DNA of 64,000 nucleotides from Thelonectria olida (GCA_020736575.1 JAGPYM010000022.1:496001-560000); one strand, 5' to 3'; counted from the stretch's first letter, positions 43,081 through 54,320 are shown. The notes: generated by a model from the letters alone, not told the origin. Program-made: numbers and translations.

Positions 43081-43259
43081 TATGTCAGATATTTGGGTGA
43101 AATTGTGATTGAATTCCTCCTCCTGCTTATTGCTTGAGATTTCAGAGCCAGCTTTATATGCCTTTTATAGAATCAACTGGAAGCTGCTTGATAAGCCTGT
43201 GGCAATAGGTGGCAATTGTCATCTTTGATGACAATATTTATCAGCCTTTCAAGCTTCCT

Positions 43260-43690
43260 TTTGCCACTATTCAACACTTGTACTGTACAGCTAAAAGTGT
43301 AAGTTTTAAAATTTCTAAAACGGGCTATATAGCCCTAAAATTTCTATAAAATTAATTTAATATATTTAACTAAAAAAGTCATAATTTAATATTTTTCTTA
43401 ATTTTTTATTTAATTTATTTAACTTTTTAAAAATAAAAATAGGAAAAAAAAACAGTGCAAATAAGATCTTTCTAAATAACTTTTTAAGAAAATTTCCTAA
43501 TAATGTAGGAAAATTTATACTTATTATTATATACTCTATAAATTTAGTTTTAAAGTAATAGCTAATTTTAGCTTAACTTGAATTTTTAAGAACTTTTTAA
43601 AAATCGCGATTTAAGGTGAAAATCAGAGTGCGGCGCATACTTGGATGCGGCGCATGCTTATCACATACGTTATACCAAAAAAAAAAAAAG
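43260..43690. repeat. AT-rich relative of the MITE, ends altered
   Basis: From TGTACTGTACAGCTAAAAGT to GCGATTTAAGGTGAAAATCA this stretch aligns with the interior of the MITE at 44897-45332, both about 75-80 percent A+T. The right end is different: CAGAGTGCGGCGCATACTTG followed by a second GATGCGGCGCATGC unit and ATACGTTA. The matching left terminus is missing, so this copy is truncated at its left end. The high A+T fits strong RIP. Confidence 0.7.
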
Positions 43691-44050
43691 GTGGACGCCA
43701 TCATATTTTAGGATAAATTATGCGCACATGAGCCGCACTCAAATGTGGTCGCCTTTGAGCTGAAGATGCGTTGGATGGTGGGATCAGAGGACAAGGAGTT
43801 GTCACGGAGTGGAGGCAAAATGCGCCACTTGCTAATTGGTACGGATTAGTAGCTTATCGATTCACCAGATTCGGGTCAGGTTGGCCGGTCAAATGCTCAC
43901 CGGGCAAGGCATATTAAATTAAAGCACTGGCCCGAACCCCACGTGCGAAAAGGAGAAAATAACTGCGCTGAACTAAACTGAACTGACAACAGTTTATCAA
44001 AGCTATTCAACAAACCGAAGCTCACCAAAAATACCGAATCGCGTCGAAGA
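43691..44050. other. Non-coding spacer
   Basis: Starts after an A13 run. Contains a few GCGCC/GGCGC-type short motifs like those at 10.4-10.7 kb, and CACGTG. No ORF supported. Confidence 0.35.
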
Positions 44051-44299
44051 ATGGAGGGAGAACGTCACGCAGTAAGGCAAGAACGCTTCGTCGTTAATAC
44101 TCACATCCTTTCCACCCTTGTCGAGGGTACACGCGAAGTGAAGTATGAGAGAGGGCCTAAACGGATGTCAGTGGTTCACGAGATAAACCGAAGGCTGAAC
44201 GCGGCACAAAGATCGTTGTCAAGGGCCTTGATTAAAACAATATCGCGCAGGACAGTAGGTTCGGCAGCCAAAAAAACCAAGGGGAAAAAAAATCCCTAA
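44051..44299 (+). CDS. Small basic ORF, unknown
   Basis: 82 codons from ATG 44051, with RFVVNTHILSTLVEGTREVK and a lysine-rich end. I do not recognise it. It ends 2 bp before the 0.35-kb repeat copy. No intron signals or homologous copy beside the second repeat. Could be a chance ORF. Confidence 0.2.
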   Translation: MEGERHAVRQERFVVNTHILSTLVEGTREVKYERGPKRMSVVHEINRRLNAAQRSLSRALIKTISRRTVGSAAKKTKGKKNP

Positions 44300-44300
44300 G

Positions 44301-44648
44301 AGAGTGTATGTGGTTTGGCCGTAACGGGTGACCTGTCGCTGTGGTCTTATGCGTAAACGCGTTAAACCGTAGCGTCAGAGAGAGCCCCGTCCGCGCTCCC
44401 CTGTAGGGAGGCAAGTGTCTGTATATTGCAGTGGTTCTATATACAGAGGGAAGGTGGGAGGGAAGAATCGAGTCTTGACTGCGTGAGAGATGACGAGCTA
44501 CTTGCAGAGGCGAGCAATTGACTCCCGTGAGGCAGTTGCAGGAGGGGAAGAACCCCTCAGTAAGCCCTCCAAGGCGGGGAGCCTATTCTGCAGTGTGGTC
44601 ATCACGTGAGGCAACCCCAATAAAACTAACCCCAATAAAACTATCCCC
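44301..44648. repeat. 0.35-kb dispersed repeat, copy 1
   Basis: Runs from AGAGTGTATGTGGTTTGG to AATAAAACTATCCCC. Its reverse complement recurs at 58140-58472 with about 97 percent identity. This copy has an additional 15-bp ACCCCAATAAAACTA unit near its right end. It could be a solo LTR (TG start, AATAAA near the end) or another short element; no gag-pol is nearby and no target duplication is clear. Confidence 0.85.
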
Positions 44649-44896
44649 AATAATCGCATTGGTTGCAATTACAGTGGCACACAAGAGCTCTTTTAAGCCC
44701 TGCCCAGTGGACCAGGCCGTGACAAGAGTGCAAGCCATTAATAGCTATGAATAGCTGCTCCTATAGCAAATCCTAAAGGCACTAGGAGGAAAATACTAAC
44801 TTTAGGTTTAAAATTATAGCGGTGTTATTTAAATCCCATTTCCTATGGCCTCTAAATATACTGGCTAACTTACATGTAAAAATATAACTATATATA

Positions 44897-45332
44897 ACGT
44901 ACTTCATCAGTGAGTGTAACATATCAGCAAGTGCAACACTTATACTGTACAGCTAAAAGTATAAATTTTAGATTTTCTAAAACGGGATATTTAGCCTTAG
45001 GAGATTTAGAAAACAAATTCTAGATACTTAAAAAGAAAAGTCATAGGGTAGTATTTTTCTTGGATTTTTAGTTAATTTATTTCATTTTTTACAAATAAAA
45101 ATAAGAAAAAAAAACAGTGCGAATAAGATTTTTCTAAATAAGTCTATAAGACAAAACTTTAAAATTCTAGGAAAACATATACTTATTATTATTTACTTTA
45201 GAGATATCTATGTAAATTTATAGTTATTTTTAGCTCAGTTTTAATTTTTAAGAATTTTCTAAAAATGGCGATTTAAGGTGAAAATCAGAGTGTTGCACTC
45301 GCTGATATGTTGCACTCACTGATGAAGTACGT
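44897..45332. mobile_element. 436-bp MITE with TIRs and TA duplication
   Basis: Left end ACGTACTTCATCAGTGAGTG, right end its reverse complement; the two TIRs agree over about 46 bp with two C/T or G/A differences (AGTGTAAC versus AGTGCAAC, CAGCAAG versus CAGCGAG). TA flanks lie at 44895-44896 and 45333-45334. The interior is A/T-rich and non-coding. The outermost bases (ACGTAC.TCATCAGTGAG) match those of the pogo/Fot-like element at 30843, which suggests that transposase family moved it. Confidence 0.9.
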
Positions 45333-45360
45333 TAGTTAAGTTAGTTTGCAATTTATACAA

Positions 45361-47209
45361 TCATATCCTAACAATCTGCAGGGTGGGCTTAGGTGCGATG
45401 TAGGGGTAAGACCCCCCTAAAAGCACCTCATTCCACAGATCCTCCGCCCCCGTTTCCCCAGGTTGATCTGTATAAAAAAACTCTCCTAGTACCACTCGTG
45501 CCTTTTCCCATTCCTCCACCCCCAGATGTTGTGTCATCTCTGTTAGATGGGTAATAAACCAGGGATGGGTAGTATATCCCTGGGACGCCATGCCTCCAAT
45601 AAACAAAATCCAGAACGATAGATCCGGAGCGGCAGCCTGGAAGTGAGGGAGCTTAGGAGCCAAGCTCCGTTTTAGAGCCTCCACCATGTATCGCATAAAT
45701 GGGAAAGTCTGGAAGTGCCAGACCCGTAGGTTCAGGTATATCAAGAGGGAGAGACGCAGTGGCTCATTGAGATCATGTCCTTCCGGTGTGTAACTGATGG
45801 AATGGAGTTGATGCTCGAGAACAAGGAAGAGGTCGTTATCTGTTGGCATTACGACTTCGGGTTGCATGGTTGCGATTTCAAAGTAAAGGATAAGGCGTCG
45901 GAACACCTCGATAAATGTTTGCATGGTCGGATGTAGGTCTTTATACCAAGGAGCGTTGGTGAAGCGCCCTCCGAGGGGGACTAAAGCGAGGGGTATCTTG
46001 AAGTGACTACCAGGTTGGAACACCTTGGATTCCTGGAGAATTTCGCTTCGAAACTTGGCCGACATTGGGAAGACTGGTCGTGAGTTCTTAAGAGCGGCAC
46101 TTTTAACATCGCTCCTAAGAATAGTTAGTTGGTACCGATTGAAAAACTAAAGGTGATCGTACTGGTAGATTTTGGAGAGGGTCATGTGGTCTAAGGCGTC
46201 AAGGCCACCCATCAAGTGGATAAGTCTCTTCAGTCCTTTCGTGTGGGCTTCGAGAGCCTCAAAGTTAGCATCGACAGCCTATAAGAAATCAATTAGCAAC
46301 ATAAAGGCTCTAATAGTTGTAAAATGCATGCATACCTCAATGGCCACCAGGGAAGCAACGATCAGGGTTGTCGACTCCGCCACAGCCTTGGTAGGATCTT
46401 GCATGAGATCAGTCAGAGTTTTCAGGGTACTGCCCCGGAGATGAAGAGAATCTCTCATGGTATTTTGGATTGCTAGAGAAGAAACCCCGGTATTGGATCC
46501 AAGTGTTGCGTGGTGTCCCGCTGTAAGGAAGAGGAGGGCTTGGAGTAATGCTGGTAGGGTGATTGCCTTCTGCCACCACCAGATACTCATTCGTGTCGAG
46601 TCTAGGGGATAGCAGGATGCAATGGTATGAATCCTAACTACTCTTTGACTTAGTTCATGCCCTCCATTTTCACATAAGGACGAGGATAGAGGATCGAGTT
46701 GACCACGTACAGTGATGGAAGTACATATTCATCGAGTCCGTCATATGCACTGCGTAGGAAGAGAAAGGGTCCGCATAGCCCTGGCTCAGGTATGCTTTCA
46801 ATGACCACATTTCGGACCTCATAGCACGCTGTTTTGGACACGCATGTAGGTTCTCTGGTTCCTGGTGCTCCTTGTCGTGTTCTGGAGCAGGGTGGTTGGG
46901 ACCGAGGTATTCTAGCAGTGGCAATAGCTTTGAAGGTGGTTTTGGAACCTTCAAGCGGTCTATGGAGGCTTGCTTCTTCTCTCGGTGGTACCTCTTCAGA
47001 AGAAAGGCTTGCTTTTGCTTGCTAACTGTGGAGTTCTTTGCATTGTCGGCCTGGGAGTCAATGAATAGGAAGGTTAGTTTTGGCTTAGGTTTCAAGATGG
47101 GGCGAGCGGTTCTGCATGGTAAGGCGTCGTGAGACTCTAAAGACGAGGTCACGGAGTCGGAGGACCAACCCGATGACGGGCTGGCTGATGAACTTGGTGA
47201 TCGCGACAT
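45361..47209 (-). CDS. Fungal_trans_2-type regulator without zinc cluster
   Basis: Intact gene with four exons: 47209-46711, 46640-46336, 46278-46163 and 46114-45361, giving about 557 aa. The N-terminus is serine-rich and followed by FLFIDSQADNAKNSTVSKQK and LLKRYHREKKQASIDRLK, the opening typical of a fungal family related to C6 regulators but lacking the cluster. Then GYADPFSSYAVHMTDSMNMY and FHHLVRIHTIASCYPLDSTR, WWWQKAITLPALLQALLFLT and the helical Fungal_trans_2 region to PKPTLQIVRI. The first junction (HH|LVR) depends on my choice of acceptor at 46641, which keeps the frame and has a GTACGT donor. The nuclear regulatory role is inferred from family. The MITE ends 28 bp beyond the stop codon. 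Confidence 0.82.
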
Positions 47210-47917
47210 CGCGATAAGGCACAGGGAGTGTGCTGGTGAATGAACTTGATACCTCAGGACACCAGGTCCCCGGGCCAGAGGAGAGAAAAGGACAGATTTC
47301 AGGATCGTTGGAGGTCGAATAACGAGTCCATCGCGCGATAAGGTATTAGACGAGCCCTGCCGAAGATGACTAAGAACGAGGGGTCAGGGCGTCAGCGATG
47401 ACTTCCTTTTGAGATCAGCAAAAACCTAGCGCGGGCTGCCCTGTTAGGAATTACCAACATGAGCCATGGAGGAACAAAGACCAATCACGGGGACTTGCTG
47501 GCCACTCGGGTTAGAGTGGATAATTGGTCAGTCCATAATGGAGGCTTCGACAAAAGCCCGCCAGAGAGAAATTGCATCGCCTGGAGCGTCAAAACGAAAT
47601 CTGCATGTTTGTGAGATCCACAGCGTCGATGTGTGAGAGAAGGGGGAGGAGAGTGGGTAAAAGCAGGAGAATTTCGGATAGTCATAAACGTGTTGTCAGC
47701 TCCGGGAGATCAGCCCAAATTATGTACAAAAAAAAATCTAGTTCCCATGAAGTCAATAAAATCATCAAGTAGTATCCTGCAGCACCCATTACCAACGCAT
47801 GAGCGGCATTTTCTACCATGAGAAACGGCCATGGGATGGAATCGTGAAAAGGGGGGAACCGACCACGTCACACTAGTGGACTAGACGAGGAGGAGAAAGC
47901 AAAAGAGAGAGAGACAG
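47210..47917. other. Intergenic region between two minus-strand regulators
   Basis: Promoter of the Fungal_trans_2-like gene plus the 3' flank of the bZIP gene. Short ORFs near 47485-47821 have no motifs. A run of nine A lies near 47729. Confidence 0.45.
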
Positions 47918-48663
47918 CTAACTCGGGCTGTGGGGCGAGGGTTCATCGGCTAAGTCCCCCAAACAGCGCCGGACGTCGTCGAAAAATGCTGCATCGCCTC
48001 CGGGACTGGACGGTGTGCGCGAGTCTTCTGGCCATTGCAGGACGGCCAGCATCAGGCGCCATCGTCGACGGAGGTTCTTGACCTCGGATCGCAGCGCGTC
48101 GTTCTCCCCGAGGAGCCGGGAGACTTCGGTGGTGCTCTTGGCGTGTTGGTCACAGAGCGCCTGGTACTCGGTGCGAAGATCGTCGGCCACTTGCTGGAGC
48201 GTCTTCTGCTCCTGTTCCCTGCGTTCGCGGAATCGGCGTTGGGCTTCCCTGTTCTGCATGCGGCGTCTGACCTGTTATCGGGGATTAGCATGTGAAGACA
48301 TGGGACCCCTCGACAGACGGACAGGCTCCGTACATTCCTACAGTTGTTCTGAATGAAGGCTTTGCTCAGGTGGGGATCCAGGCCATCTCGTGGGGTGCCA
48401 TCCATTGGCGGAGTTATTGGGCCAGCCACCAATCCGCCACCGGACGCCATCATGGCACACAGATTGAGCCCTCGATAACCCGCGTATTCATCCTTCCATA
48501 TTCAGTCAGCTTGCAACTTGTACTAAGTTATTGGGCTGTAGCAGCTTACCAATCCGTAGATGAGTTCCAAGGGCACGGTGGAGTTCTCCCCTCCAGGCAT
48601 GTAAGGCGAGAAGTAAGGGCTTGTGGTCGGACTTTGCGGAGTTATTTGTGGTTGAAATGCCAT
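47918..48663 (-). CDS. bZIP transcription factor
   Basis: Nuclear DNA-binding regulator of the fungal bZIP class. Three exons: 48663-48550, 48492-48334 and 48271-47918, about 208 aa. Exon 1 starts MAFQPQITPQSP; exon 2 includes DEYAGYRGLNLCAMM and ends AFIQNNCRN; the second intron (48333-48272) joins it to VRRRMQNREAQRRFRERREQ, a basic region with the N-x-x-x-A-x-R-R pattern in NREAQRRFR. A leucine-zipper-like coiled coil follows (LQQVADDLRTEYQALCDQHA, then VSRLLGENDALRSEVKNL). The first intron's acceptor (GGAAG) is chosen because it alone keeps the frame. ATG 48663 is the first in frame. Targets unknown. Confidence 0.88.
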
Positions 48664-49159
48664 TCTCGAAGTGGTCTCAATCGGGGGGCAGTGGATGTAG
48701 AGGAAGGAACATGAGCTGAAGGATGAGAAAATGTCTGCAACGAAAGATGAGCCCTGTATTCACGCAATGGAACGAACGTTGGGTGCCATTTCCCATCGAG
48801 GGGGCATTCTCATGTTTAAATACCATCAGACTCACCCTCGACAGCCAGGATCAAGACGCTCACCCGTGAAGCTCGACCAAGAGGATGTGGTGTAGGCATC
48901 ACCTCTTCGGGCATAGCGTGATTCTGGCTGGACAGGCTTGGCTCCAAGGTACAGGGAACCTCCATCGGGGCTCAATTGGCCAATCAAAGCCCGACGAAGC
49001 AGCTCCAAATGCGGTCTAGCCTGACATATGAACCCTTGGCGTTTTTCCTGGGAAACGTGGCGCGAAAATTACGACGTCTGCTCAATATGTGACTGGTCGC
49101 TCCAGGCCCGCCCACGCCTTTGCACGAAACGAAGCTTTGGGGTGTGATCTGGAAGTCAG
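48664..49159. other. bZIP promoter region
   Basis: About 500 bp with no ORF of note, between the bZIP start and the LINE relic. Confidence 0.4.
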
Positions 49160-51590
49160 GCATTGGGCGTTAGGTACCCCGAGCACTGCAAAGATCTACC
49201 AGTAGTTTGGGCTCCTGCAAGCGCTCTTAACCGATCCACCCAAGACTGAATTCATTATTGTGGCACTTGCAACACCTTACGCCAGGCAGGTTATCACAGA
49301 TACAAGAAGAGGAGCAGGCAGCATGGTGGATGTGGTAGTTTCCGGTGACTTCAACCAACACGGCCAGCAACGTGGAGGAGATGATGTGTCTTTAGTGAGA
49401 TAGGATGAAGCGGATTAGATTATTAACCTTGTATAAGTTACGAGCTTTGCTTCACCAGCTTGCTCCCAAGAGGTATAATGATACAGAGTGGTGGGGACGT
49501 TAGAATAACGGTCGACTTGGTCCCGGCTTTAGAGAGTTAATAGCCTCAACCGTTAGGTGCGTGATAAATAAGACGAAATATGGCTCTAATTATCGTGCGA
49601 TTGATATTGTTTCTAATATCTAAGATCCCATACTCAAATGGCAGAGTCGACTTCTCCTAGAGAATGCGCTGTAACAAGAAATTAACGTAAGAATTAGAGG
49701 CATATTATGGAGTAGAATTAACACTGTTAGAAGGCACAGAAGGCATTGATGAAGATTTTTCGGCAATTTGCGAGAAAAAGTTGATGAATAAAAGTAGAAC
49801 TGTTCTTCAATGCAGACCTAGTACAAAGCAAGATTGACTCGAAAGGCGGATCGATGGCGTTTGTCGACAACTACTCGGCCTGGGTCACGGGGCCGACGGC
49901 GGAGGCGAACAGGGACGGCATACAAGCCATCATTGACCGGGCACTGGCGTGGGGGAAACGCAGCGGAGCGACGTTTGAGCACGACAAGACAGCAATCGTC
50001 CACTTCACACGCGTAGCTGAACGCACCAGCGAGGCGTCGTTCATGATCAATGGAGTAGAAGTCAAGCCAAAGACGACGGCCAAGCTCCTAGGGGTGATTA
50101 TGGACACGGAGCTCAGGTTCAAGGAACACATGGCCAAGGCCGCCACCATAGGTCTCTTGGCAGCCATGTGTCTAAGAAGACTCAGGATGCTGCCTCCGCA
50201 GGCTGCTAGACAACTCTTCGTCGCGACCGTGGCCCCAGCCATGGACTACGCGTCTGTCGTTTGGTCGCATGCGCGCGGTGAAAGGGAATTGAAAGAGTTC
50301 AACAGGGCACAGAAAATAGGAGCGCGGGCCATCACGGGCGCCTTCCAGACGGTGGCGAGGGCAGTAGCTGAAGCGGAAGCCAACATCCCAACAGTACACG
50401 AGCGACAGGCCCTGGCCGGAATGAAGATGTACATCAATGTGCACACGCTACCAAAGAAGCATCCGCTCGCGACACTCAAAGTGTCGGCGAGTCGAAGGTA
50501 CATCTCGCCGATGAAGAGACTGGCGCTGGCCCATGGCGAGAGCGGAATCGGGCGGATGGAGACGATTGAAGCTTATGCAGCACCACCGTGGCACGCCCGC
50601 GTGCCGTTGGTGTGCGAAGTAGAGCGGAAGATGGCGACAGCGGCAGCCAATAGCGCCGAAGACATCACCATCACAACCAGCGCTTCGGACAGAGGAGGAA
50701 TGGTAGGCATGGGAGGCATCATCAGCCACATAGCAGCAGGGCAAGCGAACAGGGTCGTGGCCAGGTACTCGGTCACTCTCGGCTCGCGAGACGACCAGAA
50801 CCCCTACACAGCCGAGCTGGGAGCAATAGCGATGGCATTGCGATGCATGCCTGACGGATTACGAGACCGGAGACTTACCATACTATCAAGCGGCCAGTCA
50901 GCGCTGAAGGCGATCGCACGACCGCGACAACAATCGGGGCAGTGCGCCATCCGAGAAATCTACAACCACATCCGACGGCTAAGAAAAGGCAACAACAGTG
51001 TTAAGATGATCTGGGTACCATCCCGGGATGACGCGTTCCCCTTGGGTCCCAAGTCGAAGAGACAGGCGCAGAGAGCAACTGAATCGGGACGCACGGCAGA
51101 GACACAGCCGTACCAAGCTCGATCGACGCGGACAAGACTGGCGAGAGCACAGTTACAACAGCACCAGGCGCTACCAGACAGAGTGGGCAGCTACTCCAAG
51201 AGGATCGACAGAGCACTACCAGGCAAACACACAAAGGTTTTATACGGCGGACTGAAGAGACGCGAAGCAGATACGCTTTCGCAGTTGCGCACGGGAATGG
51301 CGAGGATTAACAGCTACCTGTCGAGGATCGGTGCGGTGGAATCAGACTTGTGCGACTGTGGACGGGCAGTCGAGACGATGGAACATTTTCTCTTTCGATG
51401 CACCAAGTGGGATGCACAACGCGAAGGCATAAGACGAATCGGGCAAAGCGAGATAGGAAACCTATCGTTCTTTTTGGGAGGAAAGTCGGCATCGGACGGA
51501 CCGAAGTGGTCACCTAACCTACAGGCGGTGCGAGCAACAATCAAATTCGCGATGGACACGGGAAGACTAGGGGCAAGGGAGGAGAAATGA
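49160..51590 (+). mobile_element. Tad-like LINE relic (non-LTR retrotransposon)
   Basis: About 49170-49390 encodes the end of the endonuclease domain (LLQALLTDPPKTEFIIVALA, VDVVVSGDFNQHGQQ). 49390-49800 is the following region, very A/T-rich and full of stops. At about 49803 the sequence jumps to the reverse-transcriptase palm C-terminal side (FFNADLVQSKIDSKGG), so most of the reverse transcriptase is deleted, and then runs open through RNase H to the end at 51590. No poly(A) or simple tail is evident at the 3' end, and target duplications were not found. Inactive. Confidence 0.85.
49803..51590 (+). pseudogene. RT-end, RNase H and CCHC part of the LINE
   Basis: Open frame of almost 600 codons (first ATG 49854). 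It starts with the last part of the reverse transcriptase: the catalytic box that should read FVDD is FVDN (AFVDNYSAWVTGPTAEANR), a G-to-A loss of an aspartate. Next come KTTAKLLGVIMDTELRFKEH and the thumb, then RNase H (RGGMVGMGGIISHI, DDQNPYTAELGAIAMAL, where Glu is kept). Its third position, usually Asp, lies in ILSSGQSAL and appears lost. The C-terminal knuckle region is intact (LCDCGRAVETMEHFLFRCTK). The 5' reverse transcriptase is missing, so this is a long but non-functional ORF. Confidence 0.85.
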
Positions 51591-52149
51591 ACATACTAAC
51601 AGCCGGAACCAGGAAACATTGGCACAATACTAACACAATACAGCCTCATTTTGACAGACCACGCTTCAGCTGCTGAGGATAGGATGCTGAACACTTGAAG
51701 AACTCGGCCTTCAAGCAGGCCTGTCAGACGGAGTCAAGCGAGGCCAGAAGAAAGCGATTCAAGGAGAGAGGGTGGGGCTTTATTTTGTGGTCAGGATCAA
51801 CACGGCGGAAGTGTAAACAGCATAGCGTCTTCCATGGCCCTATGAGATCCGTTCTCCCGGGCGTAATAAATCTACTACTACTACTACTGCGGACCACGCG
51901 GGCGAACGCGCCACCCCTACCGCGTCCCTGGATTATCATTGGTGCTATCAGCTTGGGGGCCACACCAAATTCATTACCCTACACCTGGGGCCCGACGAGA
52001 CCCGAATGGCCTCGGCACTCCCAGGACCGTCGCACAGGAAAACCCATAAAATATAGTATTTCAAGTAAATCAAGTTTGAGGCATTATGAACTTACTTACT
52101 TGAAATACTTGATACTTGAATTGAGGTCAGCGCTGTCTGAGCTATAAGT
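51591..52149. other. Non-coding stretch with a (CTA)5 run
   Basis: After the LINE. Holds a CTA repeat at about 51872-51886 and a T/A-rich part near 52040. No gene supported. Confidence 0.4.
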
Positions 52150-52462
52150 CTGCACACACAACCTACGAAGGGCGGACTCCACTGTTGTGGGCGGCAGAGA
52201 AAGGGCACGAGGTGTTGGTCAAGCTGCTGCTCCAGTATGGTGCCGATGTCAACATGATGGACCAAAACGAAAGACGGCGCTGCAACTGGCAGTGGATGCA
52301 CGACACAAGGCGGTGGCACGGATGCTGGTCGTGAACGGGGCTGATATGAACGCGGGAGACTATTTTCCTGGCCGGCCGGTGGTGGGTCTGGAACATCCGT
52401 GGCGGGAAGAATTAGTTGGAAGTCCGAATCTCTGCTGGTTTAGGAAGGCCACCACCACCTAG
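52150..52462 (+). pseudogene. Ankyrin-repeat fragment with frameshift
   Basis: Starts in mid-gene with TYEGRTPLLWAAEKGHEVLV and KLLLQYGADVNMMDQN, then one base is missing at about 52268 and the next ankyrin repeat continues in another frame (KTALQLAVDARHKAVARMLV, VNGADMN) to a stop at 52460-52462. About two repeats remain. No other domain is attached. Likely the last repeats of an ankyrin or NLR-type gene, like the larger fragment at 6.8 kb. Confidence 0.75.
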
Positions 52463-52705
52463 ACGCAACAGATGTGTGATGATATAGGACAACATTGTCA
52501 GTCCATGGAAAGGGTGTCTCACTCAGCCCACAGGCCACGTCACTAGGGCGATTTTTGTGGCTGCCATTTGGTCGACTCAGCCCCAAGCCACCATCACTGC
52601 GAACCAGCCAAGGCAGATATCGGCGGCCGCCTGCGTGAGAACCCGACATAAATACAATCCCTACGCAGACTTAGCGACAATTTACAACATCGTACTACAA
52701 GCAAT

Positions 52706-53049
52706 ATGACGCGAAGCATCATCCTCACACCTTTTTCCCTACCACAGGACTCCGTCAAACTTGGGCGCTTCATCACCAGAATCGACCATCCCCACCAGAA
52801 CCACCATGATCCTGTTGAGATCCGTTGTTTGACGGATCAATGGCTATTCCGATCCATTGGTGGCTGGGATGTGGATGTTTTCTTGTCAATAATTTCCGCT
52901 GGTTAGCGCTAGTTTTCTTCTTTAATCAATACAACATGCTCATTTCAACAGGCCAAAATATTGCGCTCCTTCGCACGAAAGGGCACTATGGACACGAGCT
53001 CGTGTCTGCTAGTTTTTGGTCGTACCTTATCCGGGATTATCACGACTGA
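52706..53049 (+). CDS. Possible small spliced gene, unknown function
   Basis: ATG 52706 opens MTRSIILTPFSLPQDSVKLG and RFITRIDHPHQNHHDP, an opening that recurs in a group of fungal proteins of unknown role. A plausible intron lies at about 52902-52950 (ends GTTAGC..CAG); after it the frame gives GQNIALLRTKGHYGHELVSA to TGA at 53047-53049. The result is about 98 aa, shorter than relatives I recall, so it may be truncated. Without the intron the ORF ends at 52906. Confidence 0.35.
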
Positions 53050-54320
53050 GAGGCCCCTTTGCGGCGAGAAATGTCTTGCGCGTTCTGTAACCTCGTCAAC
53101 TCCGGCCTACTCACCTCTTGCCACTGATGCAGTCGAGGGTTAACAGTGACACAAGGCTAAGTTGCACAACGGTGTCATTCTGCTTTACGGTGGGTAACAC
53201 GTCAGTCTGGTCCTCGATTCTAGCATTAACGACGGATGAAGTCCCCCAGCCATGTGAAAGACGTGTGATATACGGCCGTGCAAAGATTTCACGTGCAGAA
53301 AACCTAAGAGGCGCCCCGACAAGAGAAAGTCAATTTCAGCCCTCCTGCGAGCACATGTAAACCTCCCGATGGATCTCCTGTAGCCATTTGGCAACCCGGC
53401 ATCACTTACCACATGACAATCTCTGGTGGGTAACACAGCTGAGAAGCCAGCCAATACGGAGAGAGGTGAGCGTCACGGGAGGCACCAGCAAGCCTTCAGT
53501 AAGCAGCCTTACGAGCAGCTGGTATGCAAAAATCTTACTTTGAGTCAGATCGGCTGTAGGTTATCTCTCGCCAGCATCGTCAAGGTAAAGAGCAGAAACA
53601 AGCCCAAAGGTGAGAGGGTGGATTCAGAGGGCGGATGCAGAGGGCAGATATACATCAGTAAATAGAAGAAGTAGGGCTCAATACACGCTACTTGAGTAGT
53701 CATCCATCGAACATTTCAAGACCAAGCTGCTGTGTAAGTTAACCCTAACAACCACAGTTATACGGAGTATGAAACGTCTGGTTGCCCAAGCAGAGCAGGC
53801 GCATCGGCCATGTAGGGCTGGTAAGTCGGGATTTCAGATCCTTCCACCTTTTCGGCATAAGATTAAGGTTCCCCTAGAGCAGTGGCGTCACAACCTCGGA
53901 AAGTTCCGTAGGAGCCAAGCCGCGCTTCACTGCTCTGAGTGATGCGGCTGAGCTTGAATTCCGGAGCTGCGGTACTTCTAGCGGCATCTAGCATGGGACT
54001 TCATCGACGCCCCCAAGGGTGCAGGGCCCTAAAGAGCAAGTCATAGCAAGAACAAAGGGAGGTTTGACCCATCCACTGGCTTCGAGAGTAACTTTCCTCA
54101 GCTAACAGAGAAATATTAAGATACTCTCTGGTGGAGTGACGCCTATGTTATTGGATTCAAGGGATCGCGTGCTTCCAAGCCATAGATCTGTTTGGGCTGG
54201 CATGATCCCTTTGCTCGTATGCCTCCATCGAGACAATGCGATCACTTCTCTTCGCGATGCAGATGATCCTGCATCTGGATTGCGGCAGCCCTGCTTCTTC
54301 ACATCTTCAGACCACCGATC
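53050..54320. other. Gene-poor 1.3 kb
   Basis: Several ORFs of 60-90 codons on both strands, none with a recognised motif. I call no gene. Confidence 0.35.

Larger units (their letters stand above)
41888..43259. other. Upstream region of the chitin synthase, no gene
   Basis: Contains the chitin synthase promoter (long 5' region with GC-poor and GA-rich stretches), an A19 tract at 42282-42300, small direct repeats at 42930-42965, and a triplicated GTAAAGAGT at 42987-43015. Related fungi usually have a divergently oriented class V chitin synthase here; there is no trace of one. Confidence 0.5.

Noticed and set aside
49854..51590. A functional host gene, as the ORF is intact over 578 codons
   Set aside because: It matches the reverse-transcriptase end, RNase H and knuckle of Tad-like LINEs and has lost catalytic residues.
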